From Bacteroidales bacterium Phil12 (lineage in GTDB: Bacteria > Bacteroidota > Bacteroidia > Bacteroidales > P3): DNA of 64,000 bases. The notes beneath the pieces were generated by a model. That model did no database searches. It had not been told where the DNA came from and saw nothing but the letters and a program-made list of their open reading frames with translations. Location of the stretch: NCBI GenBank assembly GCA_002633275.1, contig NWBO01000149.1, positions 62,001-126,000 of the forward strand, given 5' to 3'. The position numbers were made by a program, and so were the translations under genes. Of the stretch, positions 36,076-42,798 are shown piece by piece (position 1 is the stretch's first letter; every line of letters begins with the position of its first letter).

Positions 36076-36138
36076 TCGTAATGTGTGCAATCCGTAATTT
36101 AATCTCGCACACTATCAACTTAATTTGCGTAATTATTA
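36076..36138. repeat. 21-nt phased palindromic repeat array, 3 units
   Basis: Units start at 36076, 36097 and 36118. Cores are GTAAT-GTGTGCA-ATCCG, TTAAT-CTCGCAC-ACTAT and TTAAT-TTGCGTA-ATTAT. The last three bases overlap the stop codon of the S4 gene. Confidence 0.55.
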
Positions 36139-36354
36139 TTCTGTTATCACTACAAAATTTTGTGTTTCTATTCTCTCGCCTCGTAAAATCTTCGCTCTTT
36201 TCCTTAACTCCACTTCTCCATTACGTTTAACTTCGCCCTGCGTTACCAAAATTTGTGCCAACGCTCCGCTTTCAACTATATTTGCCGCTTTCAACAATTG
36301 TATGAGTTGTATAAATTCATCTTCCCTACGAATTTTGAAATGTATTTCTTTCAT
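36136..36354 (-). CDS. Small S4-type RNA-binding protein (YbcJ-like)
   Basis: A 72-residue protein consisting of one S4 RNA-binding domain: FIQLIQLLKAANIVESGALAQILVTQGEVKRNGEVELRKRAKI. YbcJ-like proteins bind RNA, possibly ribosomal, but their role is not settled. The start is set at 36354 (MKEIHFKIRRED). The upstream in-frame extension runs through a terminator hairpin and would not be family-like. A TATCTTTG box on the minus strand at 36393-36386 supports a start near 36380. Confidence 0.85.
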   Translation of the reverse strand: MKEIHFKIRREDEFIQLIQLLKAANIVESGALAQILVTQGEVKRNGEVELRKRAKILRGERIETQNFVVITE

Positions 36355-36398
36355 ATTCTTAAAGCGTTTTTCGGTTTTGAGTTTGCAAAGATATAAAA

Positions 36399-36427
36399 AA
36401 TGCGAATAACATTGAGTTATTCGCATT
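36399..36427 (-). terminator. Terminator of the POT transporter gene
   Basis: AATGCGAATAAC (36399-36410) pairs perfectly with GTTATTCGCATT (36416-36427). On the minus strand it is followed by TTTTTT; on the plus strand by CTTTTTTT, so it could act both ways. Confidence 0.85.
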
Positions 36428-36472
36428 CTTTTTTTGATTTTAAGCAAGTCTTTTTTCAAGACTTATCGTTTA

Positions 36473-38026
36473 TTATTTGCATGTAATTCTTTCAAGCCAT
36501 TTAAGCATTCCCAACATTACACCCATAGATATTAAGCAAACTGCAAGGAATACCGTCCAGCATTGCCAAATAGGAATTTTGTCGTATAGCAATGGTCCAA
36601 TCCACAACAACAGATTACCTACCGCCGTTGCACCCAACCACAATCCTTGACAAAGACCTAATAAATGTTTTGGAGCAACTTTTGAAACGAATGACAATCC
36701 CAATGGAGAAATGAATAACTCTGCAACCGTTAAGAAGAAATACAATACGATAAGTACCCACCAATTGGCTTTGGCTGCTGCTTGTGCATCAACGCTCATT
36801 GCCTTAAAGTCAGAAGCAGAAGGATAACCTTGAACATAACTGAATATTGCCAAAAACAAATATGCCAAACCTGCAATACCCATACCTATTGCGATTTTCT
36901 TAGGAGTAGAGATTTCTTTACCCTTACGTACCAAACTTCCGAATATCCACATAATGATTGGAGTCAATGTGATTACGAAGAATGGATTGACAGCCTGCCA
37001 GATTTCAGGTGCAAGTGCATCGGTTTTCACAAAGTCTTTTGCAAACAATGATAACGACATTCCGTTTTGGTGGAAAGAGAACCAGAAAAATACTGCTATT
37101 CCCAATACAGCGAATAAAGCGTACATTCTCTGATTAATTTCTTTTGCCATAGCAAGTTTTTCTTCTTTTGTATATTCAACAACCTGTGCTGCTTCTTTCT
37201 TTGCAGGCGTAGGGAATTGTTTTTTGAAGCAAAGGAATATCGTAAGTGAGATAAGCATTGCGGCAACAGATGCTATAAATGAATAATGAACACCTGCGTT
37301 AAATACTTGCAAATATTTAGAACAAGCAGCCGTCATATTGGTTATATCACCTCCGACAGTAGTCATCATTGCAACCAAGTTTTCGTTAGTTGCTGCTATT
37401 GTTCCATTAAGGAATTGATGACAAAGTTCCGGTAAGTTTGCGTTATATACCAAGCCATTAACGCCCAACCACCATTCTCTTAACAAAGGAGCAACAAACG
37501 GAGCAATCAAACCACCTACGTTAATGAAAACATAAAAGATTTGGAAACCCGGGTCTCTCTTACTTTTTGCAATTCTAAGTTCTTCTTCGCCTTTCTTTGC
37601 AGCCTCTGCTTCCAAGTTATCGTACATCTGACCAACGATAGCCTGCAAGTTTCCTTTGAATAAGCCATTACCAAAAGCAATAAGGAACAAAGCAACACAA
37701 GTCAAAGGCAACAACCAAGATTGATTTGTTGCTGTTGCAGTGATAGGAATAGACAAAAGAACATAACCTGCTGCCATTGTCAATAAACCTTTCTGAATTG
37801 TACCCTTATAGTTTTGAGTACGGTCGGCGATGATACCGCCCACCAAAGATAGGATGTAAATACCTGCATAAAATACAGAATAAATAATACCGGCTTTGTC
37901 GCCCGACAATCCGAATTTCGAGCATAAGAACAAAACCAACACGGCATTCATAATGTAGTAACCGAAACGTTCTCCCATGTTACTTAGGGCTGCCGGTATA
38001 AGCCCTTTTGGATGACCTTTAAACAT
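36473..38026 (-). CDS. POT/PTR2-family peptide transporter
   Basis: Proton-coupled di/tripeptide importer of the major facilitator superfamily, 517 residues with about 12-14 membrane helices. The family motif NMGERFGYYIMNAVLVLFL is at residues 16-34, and the following GGIIADR loop is the second signature. The region LFISPLGLSFVSKVAPKHLLGLCQGLWLG near residue 435 matches the second POT signature. It is a single-gene unit, with a -7 box at 38091-38084 and a strong terminator after the stop. Confidence 0.93.
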   Translation of the reverse strand: MFKGHPKGLIPAALSNMGERFGYYIMNAVLVLFLCSKFGLSGDKAGIIYSVFYAGIYILSLVGGIIADRTQNYKGTIQKGLLTMAAGYVLLSIPITATATNQSWLLPLTCVALFLIAFGNGLFKGNLQAIVGQMYDNLEAEAAKKGEEELRIAKSKRDPGFQIFYVFINVGGLIAPFVAPLLREWWLGVNGLVYNANLPELCHQFLNGTIAATNENLVAMMTTVGGDITNMTAACSKYLQVFNAGVHYSFIASVAAMLISLTIFLCFKKQFPTPAKKEAAQVVEYTKEEKLAMAKEINQRMYALFAVLGIAVFFWFSFHQNGMSLSLFAKDFVKTDALAPEIWQAVNPFFVITLTPIIMWIFGSLVRKGKEISTPKKIAIGMGIAGLAYLFLAIFSYVQGYPSASDFKAMSVDAQAAAKANWWVLIVLYFFLTVAELFISPLGLSFVSKVAPKHLLGLCQGLWLGATAVGNLLLWIGPLLYDKIPIWQCWTVFLAVCLISMGVMLGMLKWLERITCK

Positions 38027-38083
38027 AGTTTTTAATTTTTATTATTTTAATTATACTTTTTAATATCCATTTTTTGAAGTTTG

Positions 38084-38091
38084 CAAAATTA
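38084..38091 (-). promoter_or_regulatory. -7 promoter element for the POT transporter
   Basis: The minus strand reads TAATTTTG, predicting a start near 38077 and a leader of about 50 nt. The -33 position reads ACTG, a poor match. Confidence 0.42.
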
Positions 38092-38100
38092 AGTATTTTT

Positions 38101-38132
38101 TTTGAATTTTCAGTAAATATTACATACTTTTG
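38101..38132 (+). promoter_or_regulatory. nnrD promoter
   Basis: TTTG at 38101-38104, a 20-bp gap, then TACTTTTG at 38125-38132. Predicted start is near 38139, only about 12 nt before the ATG at 38151. This excludes the upstream in-frame start at 38130. Confidence 0.7.
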
Positions 38133-38150
38133 CAAAAAGTTTTTGAGTTT

Positions 38151-39062
38151 ATGAAAGATTTGGACACATTTCTACAAAAAGAAAACATAAAAAAAGAAAG
38201 TTTTCATCATATTTTAACAGACCAAAACCTTGACCAAAATATCTTTGCTGCAAGAGACGATTTCTCCCATAAAGGCAATTTCGGACACGGGCTTCTTGTT
38301 GCCGGCAGTTTTGGCAAAGCGGGTGCTTGTGTATTGGCAAGCAAGGCGGCTTTGCGTAGTGGCTTGGGACTGTTAAGTGTTCATATTCCAAAGACTTTAT
38401 ATAATATTCTGCAAATATCCGTTCCCGAAACAATGGTGGAAACAGACAGCGATGATTTTTCATTAAACGACAATATTGACACACAAAAATATTCTGCCAT
38501 TGGCATCGGATGTGGCTTGGGTACTGAACCGAAAACGAAGGAAGTGCTGTTAGATTTATTGAAAACTTGCAAAAAACCTATCGTTATCGATGCTGACGGA
38601 CTGAATTTACTTGCAAAAATAAACAACTTTCAATTCCTATTAAACGAAAATATTATCCTTACTCCTCACTCGAAAGAGTTTGAACGCTTGTTTGGAAAGT
38701 TCAATTCATATTATGATAAATTGAACTTTATGCGTAAAATTTCTATGGATACAGGTGCTACCATTGTTTTGAAAGGTGGAATTACTGCCATTGCAACCCA
38801 AAAAGGCGAAATTTTCTTTAACACTATTGGCAACGCAGGTATGGCAACGGCCGGCAGTGGCGATGTATTGACCGGAATAATATTAGGAATTTTGACACAA
38901 GGTTATTCGCCGATAGAATCCACAAAAGCAGGAGTATATCTTCATGCCTTGGCGGGAGATTTGGCGAAACAACAAATAGGAGAAATAAGTTTGATTGCCT
39001 CCGATATAATAGAGAATTTGCCGAAGGCAATACTTTTAGTTTCAAGTAACCAAAAATTGTAA
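38151..39062 (+). CDS. nnrD: ADP/ATP-dependent NAD(P)H-hydrate dehydratase, stand-alone
   Basis: Repairs hydrated NADH and NADPH. The 303-residue protein has the YjeF C-terminal (ribokinase-like) domain. Blocks are GNFGHGLLVAGSFGKAGA, the substrate-binding PIVIDADGLNLLA, LTPHSKEFERLF and the catalytic NAGMATAGSGDVLTGIILG. In many bacteria this domain is fused behind the NnrE epimerase domain; here only about 30 unrelated residues precede it. The epimerase must be elsewhere or absent. The start at 38151 is set by the promoter. Confidence 0.92.
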   Translation: MKDLDTFLQKENIKKESFHHILTDQNLDQNIFAARDDFSHKGNFGHGLLVAGSFGKAGACVLASKAALRSGLGLLSVHIPKTLYNILQISVPETMVETDSDDFSLNDNIDTQKYSAIGIGCGLGTEPKTKEVLLDLLKTCKKPIVIDADGLNLLAKINNFQFLLNENIILTPHSKEFERLFGKFNSYYDKLNFMRKISMDTGATIVLKGGITAIATQKGEIFFNTIGNAGMATAGSGDVLTGIILGILTQGYSPIESTKAGVYLHALAGDLAKQQIGEISLIASDIIENLPKAILLVSSNQKL

Positions 39063-39080
39063 ATAATCTGCAAAAGCAAA

Positions 39081-39164
39081 ATTTAATCATAATAACTATA
39101 AATTTAGTTATTGTAATTATTTTTTTAATCACTCACACTATCAAAATAGTGTTAATAATCAATT
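39081..39164. repeat. 21-nt phased palindromic repeat array, 4 units
   Basis: Units start at 39081, 39102, 39123 and 39144. Cores are TTAAT-CATAATA-ACTAT, TTAGT-TATTGTA-ATTAT, TTAAT-CACTCAC-ACTAT and ATAGT-GTTAATA-ATCAA. The array fills the convergent spacer between nnrD and trmN6, where no ordinary terminator is seen. Confidence 0.7.
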
Positions 39165-39173
39165 TCTCAAAAA

Positions 39174-39923
39174 CTACAAAAGAAACGGTGAAGTAAGAAA
39201 CTTGTAATATTTTGAATATTCATTATTCGCCGTTCGTATATATAAACTTTGGGATTTTATCTCCGAAGAAATAGAAGAAGAATTTTGAAAAATGCATACC
39301 TTTCGTTTTATCCGTGTGTTTGGCTTTGGAAAAATATCCGTCTGCATAACGATGTTGATATTTTCACTTTTGAAAAGCGATTGTATTTCATTCATTTCTT
39401 TTTCCGGCAGCACAATAGCCACATAACCATTCTCCGAAAGCAAAGTCTTACACGAAACAACAAAATCCATTAAACTAAGTGAGTTATTATGTCTTGCATT
39501 GGTTCGTCGTTCATTGGGAGATTGTAATGAATTGGTAAAAAAAGGTGGATTAGAAATTATTAAATCAAATGTTTTATTTGATGTTTTTGAGAATAATTGC
39601 ACGGAAATATTTGCAGTATTCATTCTATGAGAAAACTTACTTGATTGAAAATTGTTTTGTGCTTCAAAAATGGATGTATCATCTATATCTATTGCCATAA
39701 TATCTGCCTTTTCAAATATTTGAGCCATACACAAGGACAATATACCGCAACCCGTTCCAATATCCAAAATATTTTTGATTTGTGTCAAAGCAAAATTGTA
39801 ATCTTCCTTTTGCTTTTTAGCAAAAAACTCTGCAACCAAACCTGATAACAAAATAGTATCAGTTCCCACTTTCATTGTGGAATGACTATGATTTAACGCA
39901 AATTCCTTACAAATAAATTCCAT
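39174..39923 (-). CDS. trmN6: tRNA1(Val) A37 N6-methyltransferase-like protein
   Basis: A 249-residue S-adenosylmethionine-dependent methyltransferase. SAM motif I is DIGTGCG at residues 54-60. The catalytic NPPF of amino-group methylases is at 125-128 (DLIISNPPFF). The RRTNARHNNSLSLMDFV segment matches YfiC/TrmN6, which modifies A37 of tRNA-Val. Other small N6-methylases share these motifs, so the exact target is probable rather than certain. A ten-base C tract lies 28 bp upstream of the start. Confidence 0.83.
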   Translation of the reverse strand: MEFICKEFALNHSHSTMKVGTDTILLSGLVAEFFAKKQKEDYNFALTQIKNILDIGTGCGILSLCMAQIFEKADIMAIDIDDTSIFEAQNNFQSSKFSHRMNTANISVQLFSKTSNKTFDLIISNPPFFTNSLQSPNERRTNARHNNSLSLMDFVVSCKTLLSENGYVAIVLPEKEMNEIQSLFKSENINIVMQTDIFPKPNTRIKRKVCIFQNSSSISSEIKSQSLYIRTANNEYSKYYKFLTSPFLL

Positions 39924-39951
39924 ATTTTTTGCTTTATTTTGCTTGTATTTT

Positions 39952-39961
39952 CCCCCCCCCC
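39952..39961. repeat. Homopolymeric C10 (G10) tract upstream of trmN6
   Basis: Ten consecutive C bases on the plus strand, in a spacer otherwise almost free of G and C. On the coding strand it is G10, 28 bp before the trmN6 ATG, in the leader or promoter. Confidence 0.8.
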
Positions 39962-40190
39962 AACAACTATATATTTCTAAAAAAAGATTAATTAAGCACT
40001 TCTAAACATACAACGAACACCTAAAATACAAATCAAGTTTGACTAAACAAAAATTACATATCACTAAAAGAAAAATCAAACATCTTATAACACATATAAG
40101 CACCTTAAAACATTATAAAAACACCTTGAAAACTTAAACACTTTAACAATTTTGGCAAAATATATCAATTCATATCAAAGCTATATCAAC
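39962..40190. other. AT-rich spacer without recognised gene
   Basis: Very A-rich on the plus strand, with loosely repeated CACCT/CACTT-plus-A-run words (near 40018, 40112, 40133 and 40148). No open frame of gene-like composition, tRNA or hairpin was recognised. Confidence 0.4.
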
Positions 40191-40194
40191 AAAA

Positions 40195-40230
40195 AACAAC
40201 TGCCTTATGGTTAGTCACCAAGCAGTTGTT
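40195..40230 (-). terminator. Terminator of the exb operon
   Basis: AACAACTGC (40195-40203) pairs with GCAGTTGTT (40222-40230), extended inside by GGT/ACC. On the minus strand the stem is followed by TTTTGTTG, 27 bp past the last exbD stop. Confidence 0.82.
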
Positions 40231-40256
40231 TTTAGCAAATATAAATATTAAATATT

Positions 40257-40727
40257 TTAATATGAATCTTTCACTCTACGAGCAGCAGAATACATAATAC
40301 GTAAAGCACCTGCTTTTCTCAGTTCTTGTTTTACGTCTGTTACATCTCCCATTCGTACATCTTTATCACATTTCAATACAGTAGTAATAAACGGACGATC
40401 AGCCTCGTCTCTGGCAGCTCTTTCGCTTTCAACAAATGCAACAATGTCGCTTGCCTCACTGAACTGGTCATTTAACTGGATTCGTGTTGCCAAACCATAC
40501 TTTTGAGCCTCGATAGGAGTACCCAAATAGATATTTGATGCCAATGATTTCTTCTCCAATTTTTGGATTTCCGATGCTTGTGGAACAGCCAAACGTACTA
40601 ACACTTGTGCCTCTCTCATATTTGAAATCACCATAAAGAAGAACAACAAGATGAACACGATATCCGACATAGAACCAGAGTTCATAGCCGGCAACTCGTT
40701 AGAACCTTTTTTTCTAAATCTTGCCAT
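40257..40727 (-). CDS. exbD: ExbD/TolR-family protein (second copy)
   Basis: A 156-residue partner of the ExbB proton channel: short cytoplasmic N-terminus, one membrane helix (about residues 18-37), then a periplasmic domain. The family motif NSGSMSDIVFILLFFFMV includes the essential Asp at position 22 that carries protons. The start codon overlaps the stop of the other exbD by one base (TAATG). A strong Shine-Dalgarno GGAGGAGG precedes it by 6 nt. It is the last gene of the operon and is followed by a terminator. Confidence 0.92.
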   Translation of the reverse strand: MARFRKKGSNELPAMNSGSMSDIVFILLFFFMVISNMREAQVLVRLAVPQASEIQKLEKKSLASNIYLGTPIEAQKYGLATRIQLNDQFSEASDIVAFVESERAARDEADRPFITTVLKCDKDVRMGDVTDVKQELRKAGALRIMYSAARRVKDSY

Positions 40728-41320
40728 TATTTACCTCCTCCTGTTTTTTGACCACCACCGATATTCTTAGGTTCTGCCTCTGATATTGCCACTGGTATGG
40801 CTTTATCAATTGCTTCCCTTTGACTATCGTTGCAATCAACATATTTTCTTGAAAACTTTTCACGAGATAATTCATCTCTTAATTCATTAACGGCAGCCGT
40901 AAGTTCGTTCTGTACTTTCAAATACATATCGTAAGAAGTACCACGGTCATTTTGCAAAGAAATAACACCCTTAGACACCTGAATCTTACCCAACAAAGGA
41001 ATCTCCTTTTCGTCTTTTTCCGGTAATGTAGGGTCATTATTAGGATTACCTAAAAATTCTTTTGCTCTATCTTTTAATGAATTAATATCTCCTGGCTCAC
41101 CATTTACAAGCAAGTTGTCATTCATATTCACCAAGACCGTAAACGTATTTCGCTTGTGAATCTCAGGCGGTTTTTGATTAGGGTCTGCAGGTGGCGGCAA
41201 TCGTCTTTGAATACCTTGATCCGTATTGATGGAAGATACCATCAAGAAGAAAGTAAGCAAAAGGAACGATATGTCGGACATTGACGAACTGTTTAATGCC
41301 GGTAATTTTTTCCCTGCCAT
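40727..41320 (-). CDS. exbD: ExbD/TolR-family protein (first copy)
   Basis: A 197-residue ExbD paralogue with the same layout. The motif LNSSSMSDISFLLLTFFLMVSS has the channel Asp at residue 16. The periplasmic domain is longer than that of the second copy, carries RLPPPADPNQKPPEI just after the helix and ends in a Gly/Lys tail (KNIGGGQKTGGGK). Having two different ExbD proteins with one ExbB fits the type that energises TonB or related outer-membrane work in Bacteroidota. It lies 6 bp after the small membrane protein gene. Confidence 0.92.
   Translation of the reverse strand: MAGKKLPALNSSSMSDISFLLLTFFLMVSSINTDQGIQRRLPPPADPNQKPPEIHKRNTFTVLVNMNDNLLVNGEPGDINSLKDRAKEFLGNPNNDPTLPEKDEKEIPLLGKIQVSKGVISLQNDRGTSYDMYLKVQNELTAAVNELRDELSREKFSRKYVDCNDSQREAIDKAIPVAISEAEPKNIGGGQKTGGGK
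40734..40741 (-). promoter_or_regulatory. Strong Shine-Dalgarno of the second exbD
   Basis: The minus strand reads GGAGGAGG, 6 nt before the ATG at 40727, inside the 3' end of the preceding exbD. Such strong sites are uncommon in Bacteroidota. Confidence 0.6.
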
Positions 41321-41326
41321 AATTTT

Positions 41327-41776
41327 TTATTTTTTTATAAGTTTTGAAACTTCTGCATAAATCAATGACAAGATAACACCTGCAAACAATGCATATACAG
41401 TGTACATTCCTGCACCAATCCATTTTGAAGTACTCATCGCCGTACCTGTTTTTTCAAATAATGCCTCTGAAATATCTACGCCAGATGCCATGAAATACGA
41501 TACGAAAAATACTACTATAATAGCTGCCAAGATAATTAAAAATCTTGCTTTTGCACGAACTGCATCTATTGCCAAGAACACGATTATACCTGCAAAAGAC
41601 AACGCTCCCAATACGAATGCTGTCCAATATGATATACCCCAAAACATTGAAGCAGTTCCCTGCTCACTTACAGGAGCATCATCCTTAAAAATTAATGCAT
41701 AGCAAATCGCAGAAATACACGCCAATATTGCAATTATCAATGCTATTATCAGTACTGGTCTTTTTTCTTTTTTCAT
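41327..41776 (-). CDS. Four-helix membrane protein of the Exb operon
   Basis: A 149-residue inner-membrane protein with four predicted helices (about residues 8-28, 45-68, 75-97 and 117-143). It sits between exbB and the two exbD genes. I know of no functional name for it. The position suggests an accessory subunit of the ExbB-ExbD motor. The start at 41776 is supported by a Shine-Dalgarno AAGGAGG 7 nt upstream. Confidence 0.78.
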   Translation of the reverse strand: MKKEKRPVLIIALIIAILACISAICYALIFKDDAPVSEQGTASMFWGISYWTAFVLGALSFAGIIVFLAIDAVRAKARFLIILAAIIVVFFVSYFMASGVDISEALFEKTGTAMSTSKWIGAGMYTVYALFAGVILSLIYAEVSKLIKK

Positions 41777-41783
41777 TTTATTT

Positions 41784-41790
41784 CCTCCTT
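41784..41790 (-). promoter_or_regulatory. Strong Shine-Dalgarno of the four-helix protein
   Basis: The minus strand reads AAGGAGG with 7 nt to the ATG at 41776, an ideal spacing. Confidence 0.6.
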
Positions 41791-41851
41791 GGTTAATTTA
41801 TTAAGTAAATAATTGATTTAACTGCCTATTCTAAGGCTCATCACTATCAAT

Positions 41852-42667
41852 TTACTTTCTGTTCTTTACCAAGATGTCCATAAATGATATAGATGCATCT
41901 TCCATAGAAGAAACTAAACTTTCAATTTTTGACAACAAGTAGTTGTAACAAACTTGAAGAATCAAAGCTACGATAAGACCGAAGATAGTCGTAATCAAAG
42001 CCACTTTCATACCACCAGCAACAACTGTCGGAGAAATATCACCAGCTTTTTCAATATCATCGAATGCTTGAACCATTCCGACAACAGTACCTAAGAATCC
42101 TAATGAAGGAGCAATAGCGATGAACAATGAAATCCAAACCATATTGCTTTCCAATCTTGCCATTTGAACACCACCATAAGAAGTGATAGATTTTTCAACA
42201 TCTTCTAAACCGTTATCAACTCTGTCTAAGCCTTGGAAGAATATAGATGCAACAGGACCTCTTGTATTCTTGCAAACTTCTTTTGCAGCATCATAGTTTC
42301 CAGCTTTAACATTGTCTTCAATGTTTTGTAATAGTTTATCTGTGTTTGTAGTTGCAAGGTTCAAATAGATAATTCTCTCTATAACCAAACCCAAACCCAA
42401 AATCAAACAAATCAAAATAGGAGACATCCAACCAACACCACCTTCAATGTATTTTGTTTTCAATACTTGATGGAAAGATTGTTTTGCAGCAACAGGAGCT
42501 TGTGTGTCAGCAGTACTAACAGTTGCAGACTCTTCTGTTTCCGTTGCAGTCGCTACTGTTTCAGTAGCAGATTCAGTTGCAGCTTTGGCATCTTGTGCAA
42601 AAGCTCCGTTTGAAACGAATGCCAATAAAAAGAACATTATTGACAAATAAGCACATACTTTTTTCAT
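41852..42667 (-). CDS. exbB: MotA/TolQ/ExbB proton-channel protein
   Basis: Channel subunit that turns proton flow into mechanical work on TonB-like partners. The 271-residue protein starts with a signal-like helix (ending NGAFAQD) and an Ala/Thr/Glu-rich linker, then has three channel helices. The conserved segment WISLFIAIAPSLGFLGTVVGMVQAFDDIEKAGDISPTVVAGGMKVALITT, about residues 187-235, is the ExbB/TolQ signature. The N-terminal extension with a cleavable-looking signal is usual in Bacteroidota members. It leads the operon exbB-X-exbD-exbD. Confidence 0.93.
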   Translation of the reverse strand: MKKVCAYLSIMFFLLAFVSNGAFAQDAKAATESATETVATATETEESATVSTADTQAPVAAKQSFHQVLKTKYIEGGVGWMSPILICLILGLGLVIERIIYLNLATTNTDKLLQNIEDNVKAGNYDAAKEVCKNTRGPVASIFFQGLDRVDNGLEDVEKSITSYGGVQMARLESNMVWISLFIAIAPSLGFLGTVVGMVQAFDDIEKAGDISPTVVAGGMKVALITTIFGLIVALILQVCYNYLLSKIESLVSSMEDASISFMDILVKNRK

Positions 42668-42723
42668 AGTTTTTTTTAACTGTTTTTAATTATTTCTCTT
42701 CTTTTTATTTCTAAATGCGGTTG

Positions 42724-42731
42724 CAAATTTA
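42724..42731 (-). promoter_or_regulatory. -7 promoter element of the exb operon
   Basis: The minus strand reads TAAATTTG, predicting a start near 42717 and a 50-nt leader. No clear -33 element. Confidence 0.45.
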
Positions 42732-42798
42732 CACTTTTATTTTCAATTACTAATATTTTTACGTGATTTTTTTGAACATTTAGTGTGTTTTTTGATAT

